Shown here in pieces: positions 49,615 to 61,184 of a stretch of 64,000 nucleotides of DNA. Below the pieces are notes generated by a model that made no database searches, was not told where the DNA came from, and was given only the letters and a program-made list of their open reading frames with translations. Each line of letters opens with the position of its first letter. Position 1 is the stretch's first letter. The position numbers and the translations under genes are program-made. This DNA is from Cellulosimicrobium arenosum (lineage in GTDB: Bacteria > Actinomycetota > Actinomycetes > Actinomycetales > Cellulomonadaceae): positions 62,001 through 126,000 of the forward strand of contig NZ_JACYHB010000004.1 in assembly GCF_014837295.1 (NCBI RefSeq). Reading direction: 5' to 3'.

Positions 49615-50589
49615 TCAGGTGCGGGCGTCCAGCCAGTCGAGCGCCTCGCGGAGGTACGTCGAGCGGGCGGGCTCGGGCGAGAGGGCGAGGTCGTGCGCAC
49701 CGCCCTCGATGCTCACGACCGTCACGTCCGGGCCCAGGCCCGGCGCCCGGGACACGATGTGCTCGACGTCCAGCACGCTGTCGGTCGTCAGCAGCTCCTC
49801 GTGCCACCCCGCCGCCGGGCCGCTGCGGGCCGACGCCAGGACCAGCACCGGGCAGTCGATCGCGAGCCCGCGCGCGAGCCGTGCCTGGTTGCGGCGCACC
49901 GAGCGCAGCAGCCCGGCCCGGGCCGGGAAGCCCTCGAGCGGCTTCCACGCCAGGTCGAAGTCCCACTCGCCGCCCGTGCTCACGTGCAGCGCCCGGGGCC
50001 AGTGCTCGTCCAGGTGCCCGACGACCAGGCGCGGGGCGAACCGCCCGACGACGTCGACGACCCACGTCACCGGCCCGCGGAACACCCACGACCTGTTGAG
50101 GTCGAACCACGGGCTGTTGAGCACCAGCGCGTGCGCAGCACCGGGCCGCGCGTCGGCCCACAGGCTCGCGATCAGCCCACCCGTCGAGTGTCCCAGGATC
50201 ACGAGGTGCTCGTGTCCCTCGGCACGGACCGCGCGCGCCGCGGCGTCGAGGTCCTGTGCGTACACCGACAGGTCGGTGACGAAGTTCGGGTCGTCGTCGG
50301 GCCGCACCGGGGCGCCCGAGCCGCGGCCGACGGAACGCCCGTACCCCCGCAGGTCGACCGCGTAGAACCGGTACCCGCGCGCCTCGAAGGCGTCGGCGAC
50401 GTGGGTCTGGAAGAAGTAGTCGATGAACCCGTGCACGTACAGCACGGCCGGCCGGTCCGTCGTCTCCGGCCCGACGCCGGGCGCCGCCCGGCGCACGAGC
50501 GTGGCCACCGCGCCGTCGGGCAGGTCGAGGTCACGGGCCTGCCAGGCCTCGCCCAGCACGTCGTCGTGCCACCGCGTCGAGGAAGACAT
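49615..50589 (-). CDS. Alpha/beta hydrolase (lysophospholipase/serine aminopeptidase S33-like)
   Basis: 324 residues: VLYVHGFIDYFFQTHVADAF, YAVDLRGYGRSVG, nucleophile elbow VILGHSTGGLIASLWAD with the catalytic Ser, LVLASARSGP and IEGGAHDLALSPEPAR with the catalytic His. No signal peptide. The substrate may be a monoacylglycerol or another ester. The ATG has TACCGT 6 nt upstream, inside a palindrome shared with the divergent gene. Confidence 0.87.
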   Translation of the reverse strand: MSSSTRWHDDVLGEAWQARDLDLPDGAVATLVRRAAPGVGPETTDRPAVLYVHGFIDYFFQTHVADAFEARGYRFYAVDLRGYGRSVGRGSGAPVRPDDDPNFVTDLSVYAQDLDAAARAVRAEGHEHLVILGHSTGGLIASLWADARPGAAHALVLNSPWFDLNRSWVFRGPVTWVVDVVGRFAPRLVVGHLDEHWPRALHVSTGGEWDFDLAWKPLEGFPARAGLLRSVRRNQARLARGLAIDCPVLVLASARSGPAAGWHEELLTTDSVLDVEHIVSRAPGLGPDVTVVSIEGGAHDLALSPEPARSTYLREALDWLDART

Positions 50590-50595
50590 GGCCCG

Positions 50596-50605
50596 ACGGT
50601 ACCGT
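50596..50605. promoter_or_regulatory. Palindrome ACGGTACCGT holding two divergent leaderless -10 elements
   Basis: On the minus strand TACCGT (50596-50601) lies 6 nt before the hydrolase ATG (50589). On the plus strand TACCGT (50600-50605) lies 7 nt before the hydratase ATG (50613). The two -10 hexamers overlap by two bases and the start codons are only 23 nt apart. Confidence 0.6.
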
Positions 50606-50612
50606 GAGCCGG

Positions 50613-51692
50613 ATGACGAGCCAGATCATCGCGCGCGCCGACGACGCCGTCGGCCACCTCACCCTCGACCGGCCGCGAGCCCTCAACGCGCTCTCGTACG
50701 AGATGCTCGGCGAGATCGCTGACGTCCTCGCGGCGTGGCGCGACGACCCCACGGTGCGGGTCGTGCTGCTCGACGGCGCGGGCGACCGCGGGTTCTGCGC
50801 CGGCGGGGACGTCCGCGAGCTGCACGCCGGGGTGTCGGAGGGCCGGCCGCAGGACGCGCGGCGGTACTTCCGCCGCGAGTACGCGGTCGACGCCGCGATC
50901 GCCGAGAGCCCGGTGCCCGTCGTCGCGATCATGGACGGCATCACGATGGGCGGCGGGCTCGGCCTGAGCGGTCACGCGACCGTGCGGGTCGTGACCGAGC
51001 GGTCGCGCGTCGCCATGCCGGAGACGCGCATCGGGTTCACGCCCGATGTCGGCGGGTCCTGGCTGCTCGCTCGTGCACCCGGGCGCCTGGGGGAGCACCT
51101 GGCGCTCGGCGCCGTGACCATGGACGGGTCCGACGCGATCCATGCCGGGCTCGCCGACCACTTCGTGCCGAGCGAGCGCCTCGGTCTGCTGCGCGACGAC
51201 CTCGTCGCGCTCGCGGTGGCGGGTGTCGACCCGCTCGACGCCGGCACGGTGCACCGGGTCGTGCGGTTGCACGCGGTCGATCCCCCGGCGTCGGGTCTGG
51301 TCGCGCGGCGGTCGCGCGTGGACCGCTGCTACGGGGCGGGCACGGTGGCAGAGATCGTCGAGCGCCTGCGCACGGAGGAGAGCGACGGTGACGTCGACGC
51401 CGGGGCGGAGGCCGACGCCCTCGCCACCCTGTCGCCGACGGCCACGACCGTGACGCTCGCGGCGGTCCGGAGCGCCCGTCGCCTGCCGGACCTGCGGGCG
51501 GCGCTCGCCCAGGAGTACGGGCTCGTGTCCTGGTTCGTGGACACGCAGCCGGACCTCGTGGAGGGCATCCGTGCCCAGGTCGTCGACAAGGACCGCGACC
51601 CGGCGTGGCAGCCGGCGACGCTCGCGGACGTGGACGAGAGCGTCGCGGACGAGGCGCTCGCGTACGAACCCGCGGAGCCGCTCTGGGGCTGA
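50613..51692 (+). CDS. Enoyl-CoA hydratase/isomerase-family protein (3-hydroxyisobutyryl-CoA hydrolase-like)
   Basis: 359 residues, the long type typical of 3-hydroxyisobutyryl-CoA hydrolase in valine breakdown. Motifs: VGHLTLDRPRALNALSYEML, LDGAGDRGFCAGGDVRELHA (oxyanion hole), VAIMDGITMGGGLGLSGHAT and RVAMPETRIGFTPDVGGSWL with catalytic Glu and Asp. The 120-residue C-terminal extension includes EYGLVSWFVDTQPDLVEGIR, then VVDKDRDPAW, as in HIBYL-CoA hydrolases. The ATG at 50613 was preferred over the GTG at 50604, which overlaps the -10. Confidence 0.88.
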   Translation: MTSQIIARADDAVGHLTLDRPRALNALSYEMLGEIADVLAAWRDDPTVRVVLLDGAGDRGFCAGGDVRELHAGVSEGRPQDARRYFRREYAVDAAIAESPVPVVAIMDGITMGGGLGLSGHATVRVVTERSRVAMPETRIGFTPDVGGSWLLARAPGRLGEHLALGAVTMDGSDAIHAGLADHFVPSERLGLLRDDLVALAVAGVDPLDAGTVHRVVRLHAVDPPASGLVARRSRVDRCYGAGTVAEIVERLRTEESDGDVDAGAEADALATLSPTATTVTLAAVRSARRLPDLRAALAQEYGLVSWFVDTQPDLVEGIRAQVVDKDRDPAWQPATLADVDESVADEALAYEPAEPLWG

Positions 51693-51726
51693 GCCCCGGG
51701 CGAGCGGGCTCCGCGAGCCCGGTCGA

Positions 51727-53085
51727 TCACTCCGAGGGTGGCGGGCGCAGCCGGGTCGCGTCGTCGATCTCGTCGTCGGGTCCCTGCGGGGCCTCCTGCG
51801 GCGGGAGCGGCTGCGTGGGCTGCGGAGGCTGGCCCGTGCCACCACCTGCCGGGGGCGTCGGCGGGATGGGCTGCGTGGGCTGACCCCACTGACCTTGCTG
51901 GCCCCACTGACCCTGCTGGCCCCACTGACCCTGCTGGCCGGGCTGAGCGCCGGGGGCCGGTGGCGGCTGCTGCGGCAGCGGAGCCGTGGGCTGGGTCTGG
52001 GGGTGCGCCCCGGGATGCTGCTGGCCCGGCTGCGCCGGCGGGTAGGAGCCCGGCTGCTGGGGGTAGCCGCCCTGGGGGGAGCCGTACTGGCCCGGCTGGC
52101 CCGGGTACTGACCACCCGGCTGACCCGGCTGCTGGGGGTAGCCGCCCTGGGGGGAGCCGTACTGGCCCGCCTGGCCGGGGTACTGGCCAGGCTGGTTCGG
52201 CTGGCCGGGGTAGGGCGCCTGTCCGTAGGCGCCGGTCTGCGCACCCTGCTGGGCGTCCGGCTTGGAGCGCAGAACCAGCCACAGCACGAGACCGATGATG
52301 CCGAGCAGGACGATGCCGCCGATCACGAAGAGGATCCACCAGGGGAAGCCGGCGTCCTCGGTCGTGCCCTGCCCGCCGTCGTCGGCCGTGGTGCCCTGGT
52401 CGTCGGTCGTGCCCTGGTCGTCCGTGCTGCCCTGGTCGTCGGCGGTGTCCTCGTCGGTGCCCGTGCTCCCGTCGGCGGCGGCCCCGCCCTCGATCGCCGA
52501 CCCGCGGGCGGAGATCTCGTTCACCTCGCCCACCTGCGGGGTCCAGGTCACGGTGGTGCCGTCGACCTCGCCGTTGGTCTCGGCGACCTCGCCCGGGAAG
52601 GTGATGGAGACGATGAACTCGAAGCCCTCCATCATCTGGCGCGTCATGTCGTCCGAGTCGGCGTCCGTGCCGTCCAGGCCCATCTCCTCGTCGGACATGT
52701 CCATGGTCCCGCTCACGACGAACTCGTCGCCCTCGCGCGTGATGGACAGCTCGTCGGTGGTGCCCCCGGACATGTCGGAGATCGGCTGCCCCGTGTAGGT
52801 GAACTTCGAGCCGGTGTACCCGTCCTCGGCGTACGGCTCCTGGGTCGCCCCGTCCGGGAGGTCGGACTCCATGTCGGTGCTCATCTGGTCCCAGGCGTCC
52901 TGGGGGTCCATGCCTGCTGCCTCGGCGACCTCGTCGGAGAGCGCCATGACGATCGTGCCGTCTGCCGTGTCGTCCTCGTGGAGCGTGAAGTTCATGTCGA
53001 TCCGCATGCACGCGGACAGGAGCAGGGCGAGGCTGGCGAAGAGGGCGGCGAGGCCTATCCGGCGGCGCGCGGGCGAGGTGTTCAC
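51727..53085 (-). CDS. LppM-like lipoprotein with Pro/Gln/Gly-rich cytoplasmic tail
   Basis: 452 residues. A lipoprotein signal (LLLSAC, Cys26) precedes an LppM-like beta domain ([20 protein letters not shown] to [12 protein letters not shown], ~27-200), then a TDDQG repeat linker, one transmembrane helix ([20 protein letters not shown], ~245-270) and a ~180-residue tail of [13 protein letters not shown] and GQWGQQ repeats. This is a typical actinobacterial LppM architecture. In mycobacteria LppM affects cell-wall lipids; here the role is unknown. GTG start with GAGGG directly before it. Confidence 0.85.
   Translation of the reverse strand: MNTSPARRRIGLAALFASLALLLSACMRIDMNFTLHEDDTADGTIVMALSDEVAEAAGMDPQDAWDQMSTDMESDLPDGATQEPYAEDGYTGSKFTYTGQPISDMSGGTTDELSITREGDEFVVSGTMDMSDEEMGLDGTDADSDDMTRQMMEGFEFIVSITFPGEVAETNGEVDGTTVTWTPQVGEVNEISARGSAIEGGAAADGSTGTDEDTADDQGSTDDQGTTDDQGTTADDGGQGTTEDAGFPWWILFVIGGIVLLGIIGLVLWLVLRSKPDAQQGAQTGAYGQAPYPGQPNQPGQYPGQAGQYGSPQGGYPQQPGQPGGQYPGQPGQYGSPQGGYPQQPGSYPPAQPGQQHPGAHPQTQPTAPLPQQPPPAPGAQPGQQGQWGQQGQWGQQGQWGQPTQPIPPTPPAGGGTGQPPQPTQPLPPQEAPQGPDDEIDDATRLRPPPSE
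51884..51937. repeat. Three 18-bp tandem repeats in the lipoprotein gene
   Basis: CCCCACTGACCTTGCTGG is followed by two copies of CCCCACTGACCCTGCTGG. They encode the GQWGQQ repeats of the tail in frame. Confidence 0.9.
52051..52169. repeat. Two identical 44-bp repeats in the lipoprotein gene
   Basis: Positions 52051-52094 and 52126-52169 are identical and encode the repeated segment [13 protein letters not shown] of the tail. Such exact repeats allow in-frame length change. Confidence 0.9.
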
Positions 53086-53214
53086 CCCCTCAGCATGGCG
53101 TGGATCGTCGACCGGGGCGAGGGTCGATACCGTTTTGAGACGGAACGGGCGAGGGTGAACCCGTGCCGCGAGAGCGCCGGGACCGCGCGGGGTGCGTGCC
53201 GGTCGCAGGCCAGA

Positions 53215-53247
53215 CTTGAGCGGAATACACTCAACTTGACGGCGGTT
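53215..53247 (+). promoter_or_regulatory. clpB control region: HAIR (HspR) operator overlapping a SigR/SigH-type promoter
   Basis: CTTGAGC (53215-53221), a 7-nt spacer and ACTCAAC (53229-53235) match the HAIR consensus CTTGAGT-N7-ACTCAAG at 12 of 14 positions. The spacer contains GGAAT (53222-53226), which is followed by exactly 18 nt and GTT (53245-53247), the SigR/SigH consensus GGAAT-N18-GTT. HspR binding would cover the -35 of the stress promoter. A leader of ~45 nt with SD GGAG follows. Confidence 0.75.
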
Positions 53248-53297
53248 GCACTGGTCAGATCAGTACTCGCACCACTCGGAGAACCCTCGGAGCACAG

Positions 53298-55916
<2,619 letters not shown>

Positions 55917-55964
55917 GCGGGGCCCTGCCCCGCGCGGGGCTGGGCGGGCGGCGTGATGACGGGC

Positions 55965-55970
55965 CATACT
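55965..55970 (+). promoter_or_regulatory. -10 element CATACT, possible leaderless promoter
   Basis: CATACT is followed by 6 nt and the GTG at 55977. This supports that start over the ATGs at 55953 and 55956. Confidence 0.4.
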
Positions 55971-55976
55971 CGGGTC

Positions 55977-56954
55977 GTGCCGCCAGACCACGAGACCCAT
56001 GAGCCCGCCGCCGAGCAGCGGCTGGACCGCTCCCCGCTCCGCTCGGCGGTGATCGTCAACCCGAACCGCGTCGAGGGCCTGGACGAGCTGCGGGCGACGA
56101 TCACCGACCGGCTCGCCGGCGACGGCTGGCCCGCCCCGGCCTGGCTGGAGACGACGGCGGAGGACCCGGGTACCGGGCAGGCGCGCCAGGCGGTCGACGA
56201 CGGCGCGGAGGTCGTGTTCGTCAGCGGCGGCGACGGGACGGTCCGTGCCGTCATCGAGGGCCTGGTGGGGACCGAGGTCGCGCTGGCGATCCTGCCCGGC
56301 GGCACGGGGAACCTGCTCGCGACCAACCTCGGCGTGCCGCCGAACCCCACCGACGGCATCCGCCTCGCGCTCGAGCGCGGTCGCCGGGCCATCGACGTCG
56401 GCGTCGTCGACGGGCAGGTCTTCTCGGTCATGGCCGGCATGGGCCTCGACGCCGCGATGATGGAGGACGCCCCGACGGCGCTCAAGGCGAAGGCGGGCGC
56501 GCTCGCCTACGTGGTCTCGGCGCTCAAGCACCTCGCGGACGACCAGATGCACGTCGAGGTGACGGTCGACGGGCAGACGCGTCGGCGCCGCGCGCGCACC
56601 GTGCTCGTGGGGAACGTCGGGCGGCTCCAGGCGGGGACGAACCTCCTGCCCGACGCCGAGCCGGACAACGGGCAGATGGAGGTCGCGATCGTCGCACCGC
56701 GCAACCTCAAGCACTGGGTGCAGCTCCTGTGGGGCGTCGTCCGGGGCAAGAGCCGCGTACCGAGCCGGGAGGTCGTGCGCGGCACGACGATCTCGATCGT
56801 CTCCGACCGGTCCCAGCCGCGCCAGCTCGACGGCGACGTGATCGATCCCTCGGAACGTCTCGACGTGAGCGTGCGACCCGACGCGCTGTGGGTGTGCGTC
56901 TACCAGCCGGACGAGTCGACGGACCTGACCGAGGGCGCTCCGGACCCGGCATGA
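55977..56954 (+). CDS. Diacylglycerol kinase-family lipid kinase
   Basis: 325 residues: SAVIVNPNRVEGLDELRATI, VVFVSGGDGTVRAVIEGL (the SGGDGT nucleotide loop), LAILPGGTGNLLATNLGVPP, SVMAGMGLDAAMM and VLVGNVGRLQAGTNLLPDAE. This is the DagK/YegS/LCB5 catalytic domain. The lipid substrate is unspecified. The start is either GTG 55977 (leaderless) or an ATG at 55953/55956. Its stop overlaps the next start (ATGA). Confidence 0.9.
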   Translation: MPPDHETHEPAAEQRLDRSPLRSAVIVNPNRVEGLDELRATITDRLAGDGWPAPAWLETTAEDPGTGQARQAVDDGAEVVFVSGGDGTVRAVIEGLVGTEVALAILPGGTGNLLATNLGVPPNPTDGIRLALERGRRAIDVGVVDGQVFSVMAGMGLDAAMMEDAPTALKAKAGALAYVVSALKHLADDQMHVEVTVDGQTRRRRARTVLVGNVGRLQAGTNLLPDAEPDNGQMEVAIVAPRNLKHWVQLLWGVVRGKSRVPSREVVRGTTISIVSDRSQPRQLDGDVIDPSERLDVSVRPDALWVCVYQPDESTDLTEGAPDPA

Positions 56955-57400
56955 TGTCCGCCATGAGCACACCTGCCGACCGGCCTCCGCCCTACGGGGC
57001 CCCCTCTCCCTACGGTGCGTCCTCGCCGTACGGTCCGCCGGATCTCGCTGCGCAGGGGCAGGCGGCACCGGGCCCGACGTCCCGGCGGCGCTCGCCGCTC
57101 GCGGTGACGTCGTTCGTCGCAGGCCTCGTCACGGTGCTCGTCGGCACGCTCGTCACGCTCGTCTACCCCTTCATCCTGTCGGCGTCGGGCTACTCGCCCG
57201 CGGTGCTCAGCACCGTCCAGATCGGCAACGGCTTCCTGGGCGGTATCGCCGGTCTCGTGGCCCTCGTGACCGGGCTGCTCGCGCTCTCCCGCCGCGACGC
57301 GGGCACGGGTCTTGCGGCGGCGGGCGCGGCGCTCGGCGGGTCGGCGGTCCTGGGTGTCGTCGTCGCACTCGCGCAGGGGCTGCTCTACCGGGTGGTCTGA
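56951..57400 (+). CDS. Small membrane protein with PYG-rich N-terminus (DUF4190-like)
   Basis: 149 residues. The cytoplasmic N-terminus has YGAPSPYGASSPYGPP repeats. Three transmembrane helices follow (SFVAGLVTVLVGTLVTLVYP, GGIAGLVALVTGLLALSRRD, GAALGGSAVLGVVVALAQGL). The layout is that of DUF4190-like proteins of unknown function. Starts at 56951 (ATGA overlap with the kinase stop), 56954 or 56963 are all possible. Confidence 0.65.
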   Translation: MMSAMSTPADRPPPYGAPSPYGASSPYGPPDLAAQGQAAPGPTSRRRSPLAVTSFVAGLVTVLVGTLVTLVYPFILSASGYSPAVLSTVQIGNGFLGGIAGLVALVTGLLALSRRDAGTGLAAAGAALGGSAVLGVVVALAQGLLYRVV

Positions 57401-57401
57401 C

Positions 57402-58127
57402 GTGCGGCTCGCGGGCGTCGGGGCGCAGCGGTGGGAGTCGCTCGCATTCGTCCACCGGCAGGTCGATCCCGACCTGGTGCAGACCTGGTTGCCGCCCGGC
57501 CTGACCGTCGACACGTACGACGGCGCGACCTGGGTCGGTCTCGTGCCCTTCGTCATGGCGGACGTCCGGCTCGGGCCGTTCGCCGCGGTGCCCGGCTGGT
57601 CGACGTTCCCCGAGCTCAACCTGCGGGTCTACGTCCGCGACCGGACCGGCACCCGCGGAGTCTGGTTCCTCGGACTGTGGTGCACACGACGACTGTTCGT
57701 CGCGGGGACGCGCGCCGCCGGGGTGCCCTACCACCACGCGCGGGCGGCCGTCGACGCGCCGGCCGCAGGGCCGTGGCGCTATCGCTTCGCCGCGACGGAC
57801 GGACCCGAGCCCTTCCGCGTGCCGCACCAGCCCGCCCGGCGCCGGCCTCTCCGGTTCGACGCCACGGTGCATGCCGACGAGACGGTGGACGCGACGTCGG
57901 GCCTGGTGCAGTGGCTCACCGCGCGCTGGAACGCGTACGCGGTGCGAGCGGGGCGGCTGTGGCGCTTCCCGGTCGAGCACGAGCCCTGGACGCTGCGCCG
58001 GGGGTCGGTCGGGTTGTGGCGCACGGACGCGCTGGGGCGCCTCGGCCTGCCTGGCGACGACCCGCTCGTGCACGTCGCCGCCGAACCCGTGCACGCCCGG
58101 TTCGCCCTGCCCCACGCCGTGGGCTGA
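57402..58127 (+). CDS. DUF2071 (YqjF-like) protein
   Basis: 241 residues: QRWESLAFVHRQVDPDLVQT, WLPPGLTVDTYDGATWVGLV, PFPELNLRVYV-like FPELNLRVYVRDRTGTRGVW, GVPYHHARAAV and VQWLTARWNAYAVRAGRLWR. This is the YqjF/DUF2071 family, related in fold to acetoacetate decarboxylase, function unknown. The GTG at 57402 starts 1 nt after the preceding stop. Confidence 0.88.
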   Translation: MRLAGVGAQRWESLAFVHRQVDPDLVQTWLPPGLTVDTYDGATWVGLVPFVMADVRLGPFAAVPGWSTFPELNLRVYVRDRTGTRGVWFLGLWCTRRLFVAGTRAAGVPYHHARAAVDAPAAGPWRYRFAATDGPEPFRVPHQPARRRPLRFDATVHADETVDATSGLVQWLTARWNAYAVRAGRLWRFPVEHEPWTLRRGSVGLWRTDALGRLGLPGDDPLVHVAAEPVHARFALPHAVG

Positions 58128-58175
58128 GCGGTCGCCGTCGTCCTCGGCCCCGCAGCACGCGACACCCGTCCGTGG

Positions 58176-58835
58176 TCACGCGCCCGGCGTGACCACGCCG
58201 TGCTCGTACGCCCACACCACGAGCTGCACCCGGTCGCGCGCACCCGTCTTGGTCAGGATGCGGCTCAGGTGCGACTTCACGGTGCTCGGCTCGAGGAAGA
58301 GCGTCGCCGCGATCTCGGCGTTCGACGGACCGCGGCACAGGAGCGTGACGATCTCGTGCTCGCGCGCGGTGAGCAGAGCGTTCGCCGCGTCGTCGGGGAC
58401 CACCGGAGAGCGGCGGCGGGCGAACTCGTCGATGACCCGCCGCGTGAGCGTCTGGTCGACGAGCCCGTCGCCGGCCGCGACGCGACGCACGGCGTCGACC
58501 AGGACGTCGGGCTCGGCGTCCTTGAGCAAGAACCCGCTCGCGCCCGCCTCGAGCGCGCCGAACACGTAGTCGTCGAGGTCGAACGTGCTCACGACCAGCA
58601 CGGGTATCGGGTCGACGACGTCCGGGCCGGCGAGTGCGCGCGTCGCGGTGATCCCGTCGCCGCCCGGCATGCGGACGTCCATGCACACGACGTCGGGGCG
58701 CTCGCGGCGGGCCACGCGGACGGCGTCCGCACCGTTGGACGCCTCACCGACGACCTCGACCCCCTCGCTCTCGAGGATCACGGTGAAGCCGGCGCGCACG
58801 ACGGCCTGGTCGTCGACGAGCACGACGCGAGTCAT
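58176..58835 (-). CDS. NarL/LuxR-family response regulator of the ABC exporter cluster
   Basis: 219 residues. The receiver has DD at 8-9, phosphoacceptor Asp53 in [13 protein letters not shown], Ser/Thr in [13 protein letters not shown] and Lys in FLLKDAEP. The HTH reads [40 protein letters not shown]. Its ATG overlaps the stop of the kinase gene (ATGA). Together they follow ABC-2 exporter genes on the same strand, a common actinobacterial arrangement in which the pair controls the transporter. Confidence 0.93.
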   Translation of the reverse strand: MTRVVLVDDQAVVRAGFTVILESEGVEVVGEASNGADAVRVARRERPDVVCMDVRMPGGDGITATRALAGPDVVDPIPVLVVSTFDLDDYVFGALEAGASGFLLKDAEPDVLVDAVRRVAAGDGLVDQTLTRRVIDEFARRRSPVVPDDAANALLTAREHEIVTLLCRGPSNAEIAATLFLEPSTVKSHLSRILTKTGARDRVQLVVWAYEHGVVTPGA

Positions 58836-60187
58836 GGTCTCTCCTCGGTGGTGGGTGACGGCGCGACTCCTGGCTCCTCGGGCGCGGCGGGGAGGACGGT
58901 GCCGCCGGTGGCGTGGTGAACGGCACGCGGCGAGCGGGGGACGGCGAGTCGGACGTACCACGCGCCGTCGGGCCGCGGTCCGGCAGTGAGCGTGCCGCCG
59001 ACCATCGTCGCCCGCTCGGTCATGCCGACGATCCCGTGGGACGCGGGACCCGGGACGGGTCCGCGCTCCGCGGCGGGGGCGGCGTTGCGGACGTGGAGCA
59101 CGAGCCCGGGCTCCCGGTAGTCGAGCAGCACCTCGACCCGCCGGCCGGTGCCGTGCCGGCGCGCGTTGGACAGCGCCTCCTGCAGGACGCGGTACACGGT
59201 GAGCTGTGTCGAGGGTGCGAGGGCGCACGGGTCGCCCCGGGTCTGGTCCTGCACGTCCGCGCCCGCCGCGCGTGCGTCGGCCAGGAGACCCGGCACGTCG
59301 GCGAGCGTCGGCTGCGGCGCGGCCTCGGTGTCGCCGGGACCGCGGAGCAGCCCGACGACCAGCCGGAGATTGTCGAGGGTCTCGCGTCCCTGCGACCGGA
59401 TGCGGCGCATCGACTCCTTCGCGCGCTCGGGGTCGCGGTCGACGAGCCGTTCGGCGGCGGCGGCCTGCACGACGATGCCGGACAGGTGGTGCGCGGCGAC
59501 GTCGTGCAGCTCGCGGGCCATGCGTCCGCGCTCCTCGAGCACGGCCTGCGCCGCCAGAGCCGCGCGCTCGCGCTCGGCACGCCGCACGCGGTCGCGCAGC
59601 TCGGCGAGCAGCGAGCGCCGTGTCGCGACGTACTCCCCGACGAGCGCCGCGCCGAGATAGGTCAGCAGCGCGTTGACCAGCGCGCTGGACGCCTGTGCGG
59701 CGTAGGCCGCGCCGCTCGTGCCGAGCAGACCGCCTCCGCCCAGCGCGAACAGGAGCAGCGCCTGCACGACCGCCGCGACCGCGGCGGCCACGAGGCCGCG
59801 CCGCCGCGGCGCGTACGCGCCCACGGAGTACGCCGCCACCAGGGTCGCCGGCGCCTGGAACGACAGGTACGCGGGCAGGACCGCGAGCAGCGCGACCTGT
59901 CCGAGGACGGTGAGCGCGAGGCACGTGACCGGGTCACGGCGCCGCAGGACCAGGCAGGCCGACTGCGCGACGAGCACGGCCACGACCGCCGCCCGCTCGG
60001 GCGCCGTCACGACGACGGCACCCGGGCCGGCACCGAACGCGCTCCCCGCCTCGGAGACGGCGAGCTGCTCGATCCCGAGGACCAGCGCGACGCTCGCGGC
60101 CGCGACGACCCCTGCGAGGACGGCGTCGCGCGCGGTCGCCGTCCGGATGCCCCCGGCGGCGAGCCACCGGCGCAGGACCTCGGTCAC
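58832..60187 (-). CDS. HisKA_3 sensor histidine kinase of the ABC exporter cluster
   Basis: 451 residues. There are about six transmembrane helices (residues ~20-185) without a large extracellular loop, the phosphoacceptor His228 in [20 protein letters not shown], and the HATPase N-box [12 protein letters not shown] and [15 protein letters not shown]. Membrane-embedded sensing is typical of kinases next to antibiotic or lipid exporters. The GTG has SD GGAGGA at 6 nt. Confidence 0.9.
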   Translation of the reverse strand: MTEVLRRWLAAGGIRTATARDAVLAGVVAAASVALVLGIEQLAVSEAGSAFGAGPGAVVVTAPERAAVVAVLVAQSACLVLRRRDPVTCLALTVLGQVALLAVLPAYLSFQAPATLVAAYSVGAYAPRRRGLVAAAVAAVVQALLLFALGGGGLLGTSGAAYAAQASSALVNALLTYLGAALVGEYVATRRSLLAELRDRVRRAERERAALAAQAVLEERGRMARELHDVAAHHLSGIVVQAAAAERLVDRDPERAKESMRRIRSQGRETLDNLRLVVGLLRGPGDTEAAPQPTLADVPGLLADARAAGADVQDQTRGDPCALAPSTQLTVYRVLQEALSNARRHGTGRRVEVLLDYREPGLVLHVRNAAPAAERGPVPGPASHGIVGMTERATMVGGTLTAGPRPDGAWYVRLAVPRSPRAVHHATGGTVLPAAPEEPGVAPSPTTEERP

Positions 60188-60211
60188 GGGCTGTCCTCCA
60201 GTTCGGCGAAC

Positions 60212-60280
60212 GGACGGGCGGGTCGACGGGCGGGTCGACAGGCAGGCGGGCAGACGGGCGGGCGGGACCCGACCACCCTA
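60212..60280 (-). promoter_or_regulatory. Promoter and repeat-rich 5' leader of the kinase gene
   Basis: TAGGGT (60275-60280, minus) gives a leader of about 80 nt. Within it, GACGGGCGGGTC occurs twice and further GGCGGG units follow on the plus strand (60212-60267), giving at least seven runs of three G. This could form a quadruplex on the template strand. No other feature is seen in 60188-60314. Confidence 0.45.
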
Positions 60281-60314
60281 GGACGGGCGCGGCGAGCCAC
60301 GACCTGCCACAGGA

Positions 60315-61184
60315 TCACACGAGGTCGCGCCGGCGGAACGAGACGGCGCCGCCGCCCAGCAGCAGCACGACCCAGACGCCGAGGCCCATGAGCGCGGTGG
60401 CCGCACCGACCTGCGCCGACCCGCCGAGGAGCGAGGCGGCGTCCTGCCCGGTCGTGGCGAGAGACCCCAGGCCGAGGGGCAACCACGCGGCCGCGGCCGA
60501 CTGCCCGCCGGAGAGCAGGGCGACGACGGACCGGACGAGAGGTTCTCCGAGCGCGATCGCCGCGACGACGACGATCGCCGCGACCTGGCCCCGGACCAGC
60601 GTGCCGACGCCGAGCCCGAACCAGGTGAGCAGGACCAGGACGACGACCCCGCGGCCCCAGATGCCGAGGACCTCCCCGGCGGACAGCGCGAGGCGCGCGT
60701 CGGGCGTCGTCGCGACGGCGGCGAGGAGCCCCGCAGCCGTCACGACGGCGAGGACCAGCCCGACGGCGATCGCCACGGTCGCGGTCGCTCCCGCCTTGCC
60801 GACGAGCACCCGCGACCGCGACGGCTGCACGAGCGCGGTGGGGACCATGCCGCCCGTCCGGAAGTCGGTCGTGACGGCGAGGGCACCGAGCAGGAGCATG
60901 CAGATCGCGACGACCCCGGTCGACCCGCCACCCCCGCCGGTGCCGAGCAGGTCGAGGACCGTCCGCTGGAATCCTGCGAGCGTCGGGTCGGTGAGTGAGC
61001 CGAGGTCGGGCTCGATCTCGGCGCGTACGCCGGTCGTCGGACCCCCGAGCGCCTCGAGGTTCTCGAGGACCCGCGGGAGCGCGAGCAGGACGCCCTGGAC
61101 GAGGAGCATCCCGACGAGGGCGACGGCGGCGATCACCCAGGGGGCACGGGTCGTACGGAGCTTGAGCATCTCGGCGCGGTACAT
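60315..61184 (-). CDS. ABC-2-type transporter permease
   Basis: 289 residues with six transmembrane helices and the start MYRAEMLKLRTTRAPWVIAA, typical of ABC-2 permeases next to single-ATPase genes. A large extracellular loop lies between helices 1 and 2 (LENLEALGGPTTGVRAEIEP). It probably exports a lipid, peptide or drug. It overlaps the ATPase stop by 1 nt (TGATG). Confidence 0.88.
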   Translation of the reverse strand: MYRAEMLKLRTTRAPWVIAAVALVGMLLVQGVLLALPRVLENLEALGGPTTGVRAEIEPDLGSLTDPTLAGFQRTVLDLLGTGGGGGSTGVVAICMLLLGALAVTTDFRTGGMVPTALVQPSRSRVLVGKAGATATVAIAVGLVLAVVTAAGLLAAVATTPDARLALSAGEVLGIWGRGVVVLVLLTWFGLGVGTLVRGQVAAIVVVAAIALGEPLVRSVVALLSGGQSAAAAWLPLGLGSLATTGQDAASLLGGSAQVGAATALMGLGVWVVLLLGGGAVSFRRRDLV

